From Arthrobacter sp. ES3-54 (GTDB lineage: Bacteria; Actinomycetota; Actinomycetes; Actinomycetales; Micrococcaceae): DNA of 64,000 bases. The translations under genes and the position numbers were made by a program. The DNA is taken from NCBI RefSeq assembly GCF_029504395.1, contig NZ_JAQFIF010000013.1:23188-87187 (forward strand), read 5' to 3'. A model generated the notes under the pieces. It made no database searches. It was given only the letters and a program-made list of their open reading frames with translations, and was not told the origin of the DNA. Numbering within the stretch: the first letter of the stretch is position 1; each line of letters starts with the position of its first letter. This document shows, in pieces, positions 52,643 through 61,141 of this stretch.

Positions 52643-53560
52643 ATGAATGCCAAAGAGATCGACCAGCAGACCCTGCTGCAGAACGAAAAAGACCCCCTCA
52701 CGCACACCCCGGTGCACCTGCTCTCCCTCGACGGGGTCGCGAAGCACTACGGCAACATCATCGCCCTGTCCGATGTCACCATGGCCGTGGACAACGGCCG
52801 CGTCACGTGCGTCCTGGGCGATAACGGCGCCGGCAAGTCCACGCTGATCAAGATCATCGCCGGCCTGCACCAGCACGACGCCGGGATCCTGAAGGTGATG
52901 GGCGAGGACCGGAAGTTCGCCTCGCCCCGGGACGCCCTGGACGTCGGCATCGCCACCGTCTACCAGGACCTCGCGGTGGTGCCGCTGATGCCGATCTGGC
53001 GGAACTTCTTCCTCGGCTCGGAACTCACCTCCGGGTTTGGCCCGTTCAAGAGCATGGACGTCGAGAAGATGAAGGACATCACGCTCAAGGAACTCGCCGC
53101 GATGGGCATCGACCTGCGCGACGTGGAACAGCCCATCGGCCAGCTCTCCGGCGGTGAACGCCAGTGCGTCGCGATCGCCCGCGCCGTGTACTTCGGCGCG
53201 AAGGTCCTGATCCTGGACGAGCCCACCGCGGCCCTGGGCGTGAAGCAGTCCGGCGTGGTGCTGCGCTACATCCTGCAGGCCCGCGACCGCGGCCTCGGCG
53301 TCATCTTCATCACCCACAACCCGCACCACGCCTTCCCCGTCGGTGACCGCTTCCTCCTGCTCAAACGCGGCAAGTCGATCGGCTACTACGACAAGAAGGA
53401 CATCACCCTGGACGAACTCACCGCCCAAATGGCCGGCGGCGCCGAACTCGCCGAACTCGCCCACGAACTCGAACAGCTCGGCGGCCACGGCGACATCGTC
53501 AAGGAAGTCCAGGGCGAAGTCGCCGATGTGTCCCAGACCACCGGCAAGACCTACGAGTAG
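52643..53560 (+). CDS. sugar ABC transporter ATP-binding protein (single domain)
   Basis: The 305-residue product has one ABC domain: Walker A GDNGAGKSTLIKII, Q-loop VYQDLAVVP, signature LSGGERQCVAIARA, Walker B VLILDEPTAALG and H-loop FITHNPHHAF. Classical ribose-type importers use a fused double ATPase of about 500 residues, so this is the shorter variant that works as a homodimer. A C-terminal Glu-rich extension (about 265-305) is extra. It energises the permease just upstream. Confidence 0.92.
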   Translation: MNAKEIDQQTLLQNEKDPLTHTPVHLLSLDGVAKHYGNIIALSDVTMAVDNGRVTCVLGDNGAGKSTLIKIIAGLHQHDAGILKVMGEDRKFASPRDALDVGIATVYQDLAVVPLMPIWRNFFLGSELTSGFGPFKSMDVEKMKDITLKELAAMGIDLRDVEQPIGQLSGGERQCVAIARAVYFGAKVLILDEPTAALGVKQSGVVLRYILQARDRGLGVIFITHNPHHAFPVGDRFLLLKRGKSIGYYDKKDITLDELTAQMAGGAELAELAHELEQLGGHGDIVKEVQGEVADVSQTTGKTYE

Positions 53561-53590
53561 CTGCCGTCCCACTCCTGAAAGGACAAGCCT

Positions 53591-54679
53591 TTGGCTTATC
53601 TCAACCGCAACCCGTCCGACGCCGCCCTGCCCGTGCGGATCGGACTCATCGGCTCGGGCTGGATGGGCGCCTTCCACGCCGAAAGCATCGCCCGCCGCGT
53701 CCCCGGCGCCGTCCTGGCCGCCATCGCGGATCCCAACCTTGAATCCGCCGGGGCGCTTGCCGGCGCCCTGGGCACTACAAAGGTGACCGCCGACGCCGCC
53801 GACCTCCTGGCCGACCCGGAGATTGACGCCGTCGTCATCGCCAGCCCGGCGCGCTTCCACTCCTCCCTGATCAGCCAGGCCGCGGCCGCTGGGAAGCACG
53901 TCTTCTGTGAGAAACCCGCCGGGCTGGGGCTCGAGGAGCTCGACGCCGCCCTGGCCGTCGTCGACGCCGCCAGGGTTCACTTCCAGATCGGCTTCAACCG
54001 CCGGTACGCCACAGACTTCCAGGCAGCCAAGAAGGACCTTGCCGCCGGAATCGCAGGGGCGCCGCAACTGCTGCGTTCCCTGACCCGGGACCCGGGCACC
54101 GGGAGCATCGGCCACGCCGCAAGGATTCCGGCGTGGACCATCTTTCTGGAAACCCTGATCCATGACTTCGACACCCTGAACTGGTTCAACGAAGGCGCCG
54201 AGCCGGTCGAGGTCTACGCCGTTGCCGATGCGCTCGTGGAGCCGGACCTGCGCGACCAGGGGTTCCTGGACACCGCCGTCGTGACCATCCGGTACAGCAA
54301 CGGCGCGATCGCCGTCGCCGAGGCCAACTTCAGCGCACTGTACGGCTACGACATCCGCGGGGAGGTCTTCGGCTCCAAGGGCATGGTCCAGGCTGGCCGC
54401 GCCACCGAAACTGCCGCCCGCCGGTTCACCGCCGAGGGGATGTCCGCCGACACCCCACGGCTGAACGTCGAGCTTTTCCGGCAGGCCTACACGGACGAGC
54501 TCGTGGACTTCGCGGACGCCGTGCGCGCCCAGCGAGACGGCACCGCCCCGGCGCCGAAGCCCTTCAGCCTCACACCGGGAGCCCCCGACGCCCGGCGCGC
54601 GCTGGCCATGGCGCTGGCCTGCATCGAGTCGGTCCAGCAGGGCACGCCGGTGGCCGTCAACGAGAAGGCGGTCCTCTGA
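53591..54679 (+). CDS. Gfo/Idh/MocA family oxidoreductase
   Basis: The 362-residue product from TTG 53591 follows AAAGGA. The NAD-binding fold is IGLIGSGWMGAFHAESIA. CEKPAGLGL carries the catalytic Lys, FNRRYATDF follows, and ETLIHDFDTLNWF holds the Asp/His pair. It is probably an inositol-type or sugar dehydrogenase acting on the substrate brought in by the ABC importer 30 bp upstream. Its stop overlaps the next start by one base (TGATG). Confidence 0.9.
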   Translation: MAYLNRNPSDAALPVRIGLIGSGWMGAFHAESIARRVPGAVLAAIADPNLESAGALAGALGTTKVTADAADLLADPEIDAVVIASPARFHSSLISQAAAAGKHVFCEKPAGLGLEELDAALAVVDAARVHFQIGFNRRYATDFQAAKKDLAAGIAGAPQLLRSLTRDPGTGSIGHAARIPAWTIFLETLIHDFDTLNWFNEGAEPVEVYAVADALVEPDLRDQGFLDTAVVTIRYSNGAIAVAEANFSALYGYDIRGEVFGSKGMVQAGRATETAARRFTAEGMSADTPRLNVELFRQAYTDELVDFADAVRAQRDGTAPAPKPFSLTPGAPDARRALAMALACIESVQQGTPVAVNEKAVL

Positions 54680-55464
54680 TGCGGCTCGCCGTTTGCGCTG
54701 AGATGGTCTTCACGGACCTGCCGTTCACGGAGCGGGTGCGCCGGCTCCACGACGCCGGCTTCGACGTCGAACTCTGGGACTCGCGATCCAAAGACATCGG
54801 CACGCTCAAGGCCACCGGTGCGGTGTTTTCGTCCATGACCGGATACACCTCCGGCAGCCTGGTGGATCCGGACACTGCGGACGACGTGGTGCGGACCGCC
54901 GAGTCCCTGATCCCTACCGCCCTGGAGCTTGGCGTCAGCCGGCTGGTGGTCCACCCGGCGGAACTCATCGACGGCCACGCGGCCCGGCCGGTCTACCGGT
55001 CCAGCGGCCACATGTGGGCCACCGGCGCCCGGACCCTGGAACGGCTCGGGCAGCTCGGTGAGAAGTACGGAGTGACGTTCTGCCTCGAGAACCTCAACAC
55101 CATCTTGGACCACCCCGGCATCCCGCTGGCCCGGGCCAAAGACACCCTGGCGCTCGTGCAGGCCGCCGGGCATCCGAACGCCAGGCTCATGCTGGATCTT
55201 TACCACGCCCAAATGGGGGAGGGGAACCTGGTGGAGCTCGTCCGCAGTGCCCTGCCGTACCTCGGCGAAATCCAAGTGGCGGACGTTCCAGGTCGCTGTG
55301 AACCCGGCACCGGGGAAATCAACTACGCGGCCGTCGCCAGGGCGCTCGTGGACGCAGGCTATGAAGGGACCGTGGGCATGGAAGCGTGGGCCAGTGGCGA
55401 CAGCTATGCGGCCCTGGAGGCCTTCCGTTCAGCGTTCACCGTGACCGCCAAGGCAGCCGCATGA
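54679..55464 (+). CDS. hydroxypyruvate isomerase-like TIM-barrel protein
   Basis: The 261-residue product begins MRLAVCAEMVFTDLPFTERV. It contains VELWDSRSKDI, FCLENLNTILDH (metal Glu), LMLDLYHAQMGEG and IQVADVPGRCEPGTGEINY, the pattern of the Hyi/xylose-isomerase-like barrel. It likely isomerises a keto intermediate made by the dehydrogenases on either side. It overlaps the upstream gene by one base and the downstream gene by ATGA, so all three are coupled. Confidence 0.88.
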   Translation: MRLAVCAEMVFTDLPFTERVRRLHDAGFDVELWDSRSKDIGTLKATGAVFSSMTGYTSGSLVDPDTADDVVRTAESLIPTALELGVSRLVVHPAELIDGHAARPVYRSSGHMWATGARTLERLGQLGEKYGVTFCLENLNTILDHPGIPLARAKDTLALVQAAGHPNARLMLDLYHAQMGEGNLVELVRSALPYLGEIQVADVPGRCEPGTGEINYAAVARALVDAGYEGTVGMEAWASGDSYAALEAFRSAFTVTAKAAA

Positions 55465-56495
55465 AGGACGTCGTTCTCGGACTCGTCGGGGTCGGGCGGA
55501 TCGGCGTCATGCACGCCAATAACATTGCCGCTCTCAACGAGGTCCTGAATCCGCAGGGCATCAACGTCCGGCTCCGGCTCACCGACGTCGCCGAAGACCA
55601 TGCCCGGACGGTGGCCTCCGGTCTCGGCGCCGAATTCCTGCCGTCGGTCCAGGCTCTGCTTGGCTCCGGGCTCGACGGCCTCGTCATCGCCACCGGCACG
55701 GGAACCCACCCCGAGCTCATCAAGGCGGGTGTGGACGCCGGGATCCCGGTCTTTTGCGAGAAGCCCGTGGCTCTGAACGTGTCCGATGCCCTGCCGGTGC
55801 TCGACTACATCCGGGACCGGCAGGGCGTGGTGCAGATCGGGCATCAGCGCCGGTTCGACGCCGGCTACCTGGAAGCCCGCCGCGCCTACCAGGCCGGTGA
55901 GCTGGGCTGGATCCATTCCCTGCGCGCAGTCACCTGCGACATGACGCCGCCGCCGGTCGAGTTCCTGGCCAGCTCAGGCGGGTTGTTCCGGGACTGCTCG
56001 GTCCACGATTTCGACATCCTGCGCTGGCTGACGGGCCGCGAAATCGTCGAGGTATACGCCAAGGGCTCCAACAACGGGGATCCGGCCATTGGCGAGGCCG
56101 GTGATGTGGACACGGCCCTCGCGCTGGTGACGTTCGACGACGGCACGGTGGGAACGGTGTCCGCCACCCGCTACAACGGGGCGGGCCACGACGTCCGGTT
56201 GGAAATCCAGGGCTCCCGGAGTTCGCTGATGGTGGGTCTGGATGACAAGGCGGCGCTGGCCTCCGCCGAAGCGGGGATCGCGTTCCCCGCCGGGAAACCG
56301 CACCTGACCTTTGCCGAGCGGTTCGAGCCGGCGTACCGGTCCGAGATGGCTGCCTTCGTCGAGCTGATTCTTGGCCGCCGGGAGAACCCCTGCACGCCGG
56401 AAGACGCCGTGGCGGCGTCCCGGGTGGCTGATGCCGCGCAGGAGTCGCTGGCCACCGGGGTCCCGGTCCGCGTGGCCCTGAGCGTCGCCCGGTGA
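55461..56495 (+). CDS. Gfo/Idh/MocA family oxidoreductase (inositol dehydrogenase-like)
   Basis: The 344-residue product from ATG 55461 overlaps the upstream stop (ATGA). It has GLVGVGRIGVMHANNIAAL, CEKPVALN, GHQRRFDAGYLEARR and DCSVHDFDILRWLTG, close to inositol 2-dehydrogenases. It is the third such enzyme in the window. It closes the second cassette, followed by short direct repeats (GTCGCCCGGTGAGC twice, from about 56485) and a hairpin. Confidence 0.9.
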   Translation: MKDVVLGLVGVGRIGVMHANNIAALNEVLNPQGINVRLRLTDVAEDHARTVASGLGAEFLPSVQALLGSGLDGLVIATGTGTHPELIKAGVDAGIPVFCEKPVALNVSDALPVLDYIRDRQGVVQIGHQRRFDAGYLEARRAYQAGELGWIHSLRAVTCDMTPPPVEFLASSGGLFRDCSVHDFDILRWLTGREIVEVYAKGSNNGDPAIGEAGDVDTALALVTFDDGTVGTVSATRYNGAGHDVRLEIQGSRSSLMVGLDDKAALASAEAGIAFPAGKPHLTFAERFEPAYRSEMAAFVELILGRRENPCTPEDAVAASRVADAAQESLATGVPVRVALSVAR

Positions 56496-56599
56496 GCGCC
56501 GCGAGGTGAGCGTCGCCCGGTGAGCTGCGCCGGCTGACCGCAGCATCGGGCAAGGCCACTAGCTCGGGATCGCATGCCCGGGATCGAATGCAGTGAAAC

Positions 56600-56630
56600 G
56601 GAACCCCGGGGCCCAGGCCCCGGGGCTTCC
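56600..56630. terminator. bidirectional hairpin between convergent genes
   Basis: CCCCGGGGCC (56604-56613) and GGCCCCGGGG (56616-56625) are perfect arms around CA, with GGAA/TTCC extending the stem. It lies between the second cassette and the convergent amidotransferase gene. Confidence 0.78.
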
Positions 56631-56642
56631 GGTCATCTGCCC

Positions 56643-57416
56643 TCAGGGCCGGGGGCGGCACACCTCCACGAAGGCCCGGAACGGCGCGAGCCGCTCCCCG
56701 GCCGGGAGCTCCAGTGCTTCGGGGTGCCACTGGACCGAGGCCACCCAGCGCTCCGGATCCTCCAGCGCCTCGACCGTCCCGTCCTCGGCCATGGCCGTCA
56801 CCCGCAACCCTCCTGCCACCCGGGCCACGGCCTGATGGTGGCCTGAGGCGATCTTCACGCTCACGGCACCGGACCCGCTCCCGTACAGGGCAGCCACCTT
56901 GGAGCCGGCCTCGACTACCACCTCGTGCCAGGCCCACGGGCCGGCCCCGTGCACCGGCGCGGGCTCGTGGTGCACCACCGCCCCCGGCGCCATGTCCTGG
57001 ATCAGGGTCCCGCCGTAGAGCACGTTGAGCAGCTGATGCCCCCGGCAGATGCCGAGCACGGGCAGCCCGGCGTCGATCGCAAGGCGTGCCACGGCGAGGT
57101 CCAGCGCGTCCTGGCCATGGTTGACGTCGTAGCTAAGATCGGTTTGTGCCTCACCGTAGAGGCCGGGGTCGAGGTCGCCGCCGCCGGGAAGAACGACGCC
57201 GTCAAGGGACGCCAGCGCCGCGGCGAGACCGCCGTCGTCGGGCCCCGCAGCGGTGAGCAGCACCGGTTCGCCCCCTCCCTCACGCAGCAGCTCCACGATG
57301 TACTCGAACAATCCGTTGGCTTCCGCCACGCGCGGGTCGGGATCGGCGGAGCTGCTGAGGCGGACGGGAACGCCGATGCGCGGCCGGCCGCCGGGGAGGT
57401 TGCGGGAAGTCTGCAT
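56643..57416 (-). CDS. class I glutamine amidotransferase-like hydrolase (peptidase C26, PuuD-like)
   Basis: The 257-residue product has LPGGGDLDPGLYGE, nucleophile Cys in GICRGHQLLNVLYGG, HHQAVARV and the His-Glu pair in VQWHPEALE. This is the gamma-glutamyl-GABA hydrolase (PuuD) type, used in polyamine or gamma-glutamyl compound breakdown. No other polyamine genes are nearby. It is divergent from a SRPBCC gene with a 39-bp gap. Confidence 0.9.
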   Translation of the reverse strand: MQTSRNLPGGRPRIGVPVRLSSSADPDPRVAEANGLFEYIVELLREGGGEPVLLTAAGPDDGGLAAALASLDGVVLPGGGDLDPGLYGEAQTDLSYDVNHGQDALDLAVARLAIDAGLPVLGICRGHQLLNVLYGGTLIQDMAPGAVVHHEPAPVHGAGPWAWHEVVVEAGSKVAALYGSGSGAVSVKIASGHHQAVARVAGGLRVTAMAEDGTVEALEDPERWVASVQWHPEALELPAGERLAPFRAFVEVCRPRP

Positions 57417-57455
57417 GCCTCATTCTGCAACATGATCCCGGACTAGGATTGCCAG

Positions 57456-57950
57456 ATGAACGCCCGCTATCTTGTGTCCCGCAGCCGGTACATCGCCGCT
57501 GCCCCCGGTGCCATCTTCGACGTGCTCGCCACGCCCGCCCTTCACAGCGTGATTGACGGCTCGGGCACCGTGAAGGGCGCCCAGCCGCGCGGGCCCAGGC
57601 GGCTGTACCTCGGTGCCAGGTTCGGCATGCAAATGAACCTGCGGGTGAACTACAAGATCCTCAATAGGGTCTGCGAATTCGAGGAAGGCCGCCGGATCGC
57701 GTGGCGGCACTTCTACGGCCATGTGTGGCGCTATCTGCTCGAACCGTCTACGGGCCCGGACGGCACCGCCGGCACGCTGGTCACCGAGCAGTGGGACGCG
57801 CGGCGGGTCCGCGGCAAGAGCCTGCTCCGGCTGGCCGGTTATCTGCGCCGCCATCCGGCCAACCTGGAACAGACGCTGGCCAAGCTGGACGCCTACATGG
57901 CCGCGCACCCGGACTTGGGTAATGTGGATGGCAGCACGAAACGCGACTGA
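57456..57950 (+). CDS. SRPBCC-family (polyketide cyclase-like) protein
   Basis: The 164-residue product has a START-like fold: VSRSRYIAAAPGAIFDVLATPALHSVIDGSGTV, the common polyketide-cyclase/dehydrase opening, then FEEGRRIAWRHFYGHVWRY and a C-terminal helix HPANLEQTLAKLDAYM. Its function is unknown. ATG 57456 lies six bases after TAGGAT (57444-57449) with no ribosome-binding site, so it is probably leaderless. A GntR gene follows closely. Confidence 0.85.
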   Translation: MNARYLVSRSRYIAAAPGAIFDVLATPALHSVIDGSGTVKGAQPRGPRRLYLGARFGMQMNLRVNYKILNRVCEFEEGRRIAWRHFYGHVWRYLLEPSTGPDGTAGTLVTEQWDARRVRGKSLLRLAGYLRRHPANLEQTLAKLDAYMAAHPDLGNVDGSTKRD

Positions 57951-57964
57951 AGGTGGGAACTGGG

Positions 57965-58672
57965 ATGGTCCGCAGGACACTTGTCGACGATCTCGTCGAC
58001 GGCCTGCTCAACGAAATCCTTGACGGAAAACTTCAGCCCCACAGCGCGATTCCGCCGGAAGCAGACATCGCCACGGCCTATGGCGTCAGCCGGCTGACCG
58101 TGCGCGAGGCCCTCAAGGCGCTCCGCGCCCAAAACATCCTCTACGTGAAGGCCGGCAGGGGCACCTTCGTCAACCCCACGGACAACTGGACCGGCCTTGA
58201 CGCGATCTTCAAAGCGGCCTCGCACGGCAACGCGGCCGAACAGGTATCGGTGGGACTGATCGAGATGCGCCGCATGGTGGAGACCGGGGCCGCAGCGCTA
58301 GCCGCCAAACGCTACACCCCGGAGCACGCCGAGCGGATGCGCGAGTGCATCGAGGACATGAAGCGCTCCCACGAGTCAGGCGATCTGGACCGGTTCGTCG
58401 AAGCGGACATTGGCTTCCACGACGCCGTCCTGAGGGCCTCCGGCAACCCGTTCGTCCGTGCCCTGTTCAGTCAGCTGGGCCAGTTGCTGTACATCACCCG
58501 ACGTGAAACGTCGGCCGTCGGCGTGATCCAGCAGCATGCCATCGATTACCACCAGCGGGTCATGGACAGCATCCTCAGCGGTGACGCCGAGCGCTCGCGG
58601 CAGGCGATGGATGAGCACATGGACCAGACTAATGCGGACTACGAACGCTACGTCCGGGGCGCCAAGTCCTGA
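57965..58672 (+). CDS. GntR-family (FadR subfamily) regulator
   Basis: The 235-residue product from ATG 57965 has a winged helix (LVDDLVDGLLNEILDGKL, IATAYGVSRLTVREALKALRAQNIL, GRGTFV). A FCD effector domain with metal-type ligands follows: DRFVEADIGFHDAVLRASGNP and HAIDYHQRVMDSILSGD. It precedes the MFS/SDR operon, whose promoter holds a long inverted repeat, so it is likely the repressor of those genes. Its ligand is probably the sugar acid they handle. Confidence 0.9.
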   Translation: MVRRTLVDDLVDGLLNEILDGKLQPHSAIPPEADIATAYGVSRLTVREALKALRAQNILYVKAGRGTFVNPTDNWTGLDAIFKAASHGNAAEQVSVGLIEMRRMVETGAAALAAKRYTPEHAERMRECIEDMKRSHESGDLDRFVEADIGFHDAVLRASGNPFVRALFSQLGQLLYITRRETSAVGVIQQHAIDYHQRVMDSILSGDAERSRQAMDEHMDQTNADYERYVRGAKS

Positions 58673-58689
58673 CCTCCACCCTCGGGCTA

Positions 58690-58753
58690 TTGACGTAACC
58701 CGAATCACATTCTAAGATCGTGCCTAGTTCTTGAATCAGATGTCTGACATCTG
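58690..58753 (+). promoter_or_regulatory. promoter and FadR-type operator of the MFS/SDR operon
   Basis: TTGACG (58690-58695), 17 bp, TAAGAT (58713-58718) form a good promoter. Downstream of the expected start, CAGATGT-CTG-ACATCTG (58737-58753) is a perfect inverted repeat. An outer TTCTTGA/TCAACAAGAA pair extends it with small gaps. A repressor bound there would block elongation. Confidence 0.75.
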
Positions 58754-58866
58754 ACTCAACAAGAATCCTGCAGCACGCGCTTCCAAGCGGGCAGGATGAC
58801 CACCCCCATTCAACCGACTTCCTCACCCGGCACAGCCGCAGGGCAGGAAAACACGTAAGAAGGTCA

Positions 58867-60243
58867 ATGATGACTTCATTAGCCCCCAAGTCCTTCGGAC
58901 TCGGCGAACTGGGCGACCGCACGCTGCGCAAGGTCCGACGCCGCGTCATGCCCCTAATTGTCCTGCTCTACTTCGTTGCCTATCTGGACCGCAACAACGT
59001 CGGATTCGCCAAGCTCACCATGAGCGAGGACATCGGCCTGAACTCCGCCGCCTACGGCCTAGGCGCCGGCATCTTCTTCCTCGGTTACGCCCTCCTCGAG
59101 GTTCCCAGCAACGCGGGCATGTACCGGTTCGGGGCCAGGAAGTGGCTGGCACGCATCCTGATCACGTGGGGCATCTTCGCCACCGCCATGTGCCTGGTGA
59201 ACGGTGAAAGCACCTACTACATCGTCCGGTTCCTGCTCGGTGCCGCTGAGGCCGGCTTCTTCCCGGCGATCCTGTTCTACCTGACGCTGTGGTTCCCCGC
59301 CGCACAGCGCGTCACCGTGCTGGGCATCTTCATCCTCGCCCAGCCCGTGTCCAATGCGCTCGGCGCCCCGGTCTCCGGGCTCCTGCTGCAGATGGACGGC
59401 GTCATGGGTCTCCAGGGCTGGCAGTGGCTCTACATTATCGAAGGCACCCCGGCGATCGCGCTGGGTCTGCTGACGCCCATCCTCATGACGGACCGCCCGC
59501 GGGACGCCAAATGGCTCGACGCCGACGAGCGCAACTGGCTCACCGCCACCATGGACGCCGAACTGGCCGCCAAGTCACAGTCGGGCAAGCACAACTTCCT
59601 GGCCGGCCTCAAGGACAAGCGCACCCTGGTCTACTCCGCCCTGTACTTCGGGCTGGTGTGCGGGATCTACGGCCTGGGCCTGTGGATGCCCACCATCGTC
59701 GCGGCCCTCGGCAAGTTCTCCACCGCCGAGGTCGGCTTCATCGTCTTCATCCCCTATGCCGTGGCCGCGGTATTCGTCTACTTCTGGAGCAAGCGCGCGG
59801 ACCGGACGGGCAAGCGTGCCTGGCACTCCGCGGTCAGCATGGTGCTCGCTGGCGTGGGACTCCTGGCCGCCGGCTACCTGCTGCCGGTCAACCCATTCCT
59901 TGCGATGATCGGCCTGACAGTCTCGGCCATGGGGATCTACGGGGCCATCGCCCCGTTCCTCTCGATGCCCTCCGCGGCCCTGACCGGTGCGGCCGCCGCT
60001 TCCGGACTCGCCCTGGTGAACTCCCTCGGTAACCTCGGCGGCTTCATCTCCCCGTACGCCGTGGGCCTCCTCAAGGACGCCACCGGCAGCAACCAGAGCG
60101 GGCTGCTGTTCCTGTCCCTGTGCCTGTTCCTGACCGCCGTGGCCACCTACCTCTACGCCCGCCGGCGCCCCGAGGGCGACGCCGCCCTTGACCCCGCTGT
60201 GGCAGCGGCTGCCGCCGTCGTCGTCCCGGCCAAAGTACCCTGA
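58867..60243 (+). CDS. MFS transporter, anion:cation symporter (sugar acid) type
   Basis: The 458-residue protein has 12 TM segments and ACS-family motifs: YFVAYLDRNNVGFAKLTM, FFLGYALLEVPSNAGMYRFGARKWLARI, GAAEAGFFPAILFYLTLWFP and LYIIEGTPAIALG. Such proteins import organic acids such as hexuronates, galactonate or tartrate with protons. It is under a GntR operator and followed 27 bp later by an SDR, so it is an uptake and oxidation pair. The C-terminal tail is Ala-rich. Confidence 0.9.
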   Translation: MMTSLAPKSFGLGELGDRTLRKVRRRVMPLIVLLYFVAYLDRNNVGFAKLTMSEDIGLNSAAYGLGAGIFFLGYALLEVPSNAGMYRFGARKWLARILITWGIFATAMCLVNGESTYYIVRFLLGAAEAGFFPAILFYLTLWFPAAQRVTVLGIFILAQPVSNALGAPVSGLLLQMDGVMGLQGWQWLYIIEGTPAIALGLLTPILMTDRPRDAKWLDADERNWLTATMDAELAAKSQSGKHNFLAGLKDKRTLVYSALYFGLVCGIYGLGLWMPTIVAALGKFSTAEVGFIVFIPYAVAAVFVYFWSKRADRTGKRAWHSAVSMVLAGVGLLAAGYLLPVNPFLAMIGLTVSAMGIYGAIAPFLSMPSAALTGAAAASGLALVNSLGNLGGFISPYAVGLLKDATGSNQSGLLFLSLCLFLTAVATYLYARRRPEGDAALDPAVAAAAAVVVPAKVP

Positions 60244-60270
60244 TCCAAACTCCCTGAAGGAACCTTCGTC

Positions 60271-61047
60271 ATGACATCAATTACCCCCTTCCCCACTGAA
60301 CGCACCGTGGTCCTGACCGGCGCCGCGTCAGCCCGCGGCATCGGCCGCGCCGCCGCCGACCGCCTGGCCAGCGAGGGCTGGTCCATCGCAATCCTGGACA
60401 TCAATGCCGAGGACGCTGCCGCAGCTGCCGCCGAGATCGGTTCCAACCGTGCGGTCAAGGCCATCGGCGTCGGCGCGGACGTCTCCGACGCCGCGTCGGT
60501 GGACCGGGCCATCACCGAGGTCGAGGGCGCGCTGCCCCCGATCGTGGCCCTGGCCAACCTGGCCGGCATCAGTTCCCCGACGACGTTCATGGAAACCACG
60601 GTCGAAGAGTGGGACAAGGTCTTCGCCATCAACATGCGCGGATCCTTCATCGTCTCCCAGCGGGTGCTCAAGGGCATGATCGAGCGCAAGCTCGGGCGGA
60701 TCGTGAGCATCTCCTCGATTTCGGCCCAGCGGGGCGGCGGCACCTACTCGAAGGTCGCGTACAGCGCGTCCAAGGCCGGGATCATCGGATTCACCCGCGC
60801 CCTGGCCCGAGAGGTGGGCGAATTCGGCGTCACCGTCAACGCCATCGCCCCCGGCCCCATCGACACCGACATCATGGGCGGCACGCTGAGCGAGGACCGC
60901 AAGGCGCAGATGTCCGAGGGCATCATGATGGGACGCGTCGGCAGCCGCGAGGAAGTGGCGGCCCTCATCGCCTTCCTGCTCGGCCCGGACGCCGGTTACA
61001 TCACCGCGGCCACGTATGACATCAACGGCGGCCTGCAGGTCTCCTGA
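60271..61047 (+). CDS. short-chain dehydrogenase/reductase
   Basis: The 258-residue classical SDR has TGAASARGIGRAAADRL (cofactor loop), ILDIN (Asp favouring NAD), NLAGIS, catalytic Ser in SISSISAQ and YSASK with Tyr and Lys, and the C-terminal ITAATYDINGGLQVS. It probably oxidises the sugar acid or polyol imported by the MFS protein upstream. A long inverted repeat follows the stop. Confidence 0.93.
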   Translation: MTSITPFPTERTVVLTGAASARGIGRAAADRLASEGWSIAILDINAEDAAAAAAEIGSNRAVKAIGVGADVSDAASVDRAITEVEGALPPIVALANLAGISSPTTFMETTVEEWDKVFAINMRGSFIVSQRVLKGMIERKLGRIVSISSISAQRGGGTYSKVAYSASKAGIIGFTRALAREVGEFGVTVNAIAPGPIDTDIMGGTLSEDRKAQMSEGIMMGRVGSREEVAALIAFLLGPDAGYITAATYDINGGLQVS

Positions 61048-61075
61048 CCTGCTCGCACCTGACCTGCCCGCACCG

Positions 61076-61140
61076 CCGTTGCGCTATCACTTTGGGGTCT
61101 TAAAATCCCGGAATGGCCACCCAGAGTGATAGCGCAACGG
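61076..61140. repeat. long-stem inverted repeat, 16-bp arms
   Basis: CCGTTGCGCTATCACT (61076-61091) and AGTGATAGCGCAACGG (61125-61140) are perfect reverse complements around 33 nt. It fills the gap between the convergent SDR and metallopeptidase genes and ends two bases before the latter's stop. Confidence 0.93.
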
Positions 61141-61141
61141 G

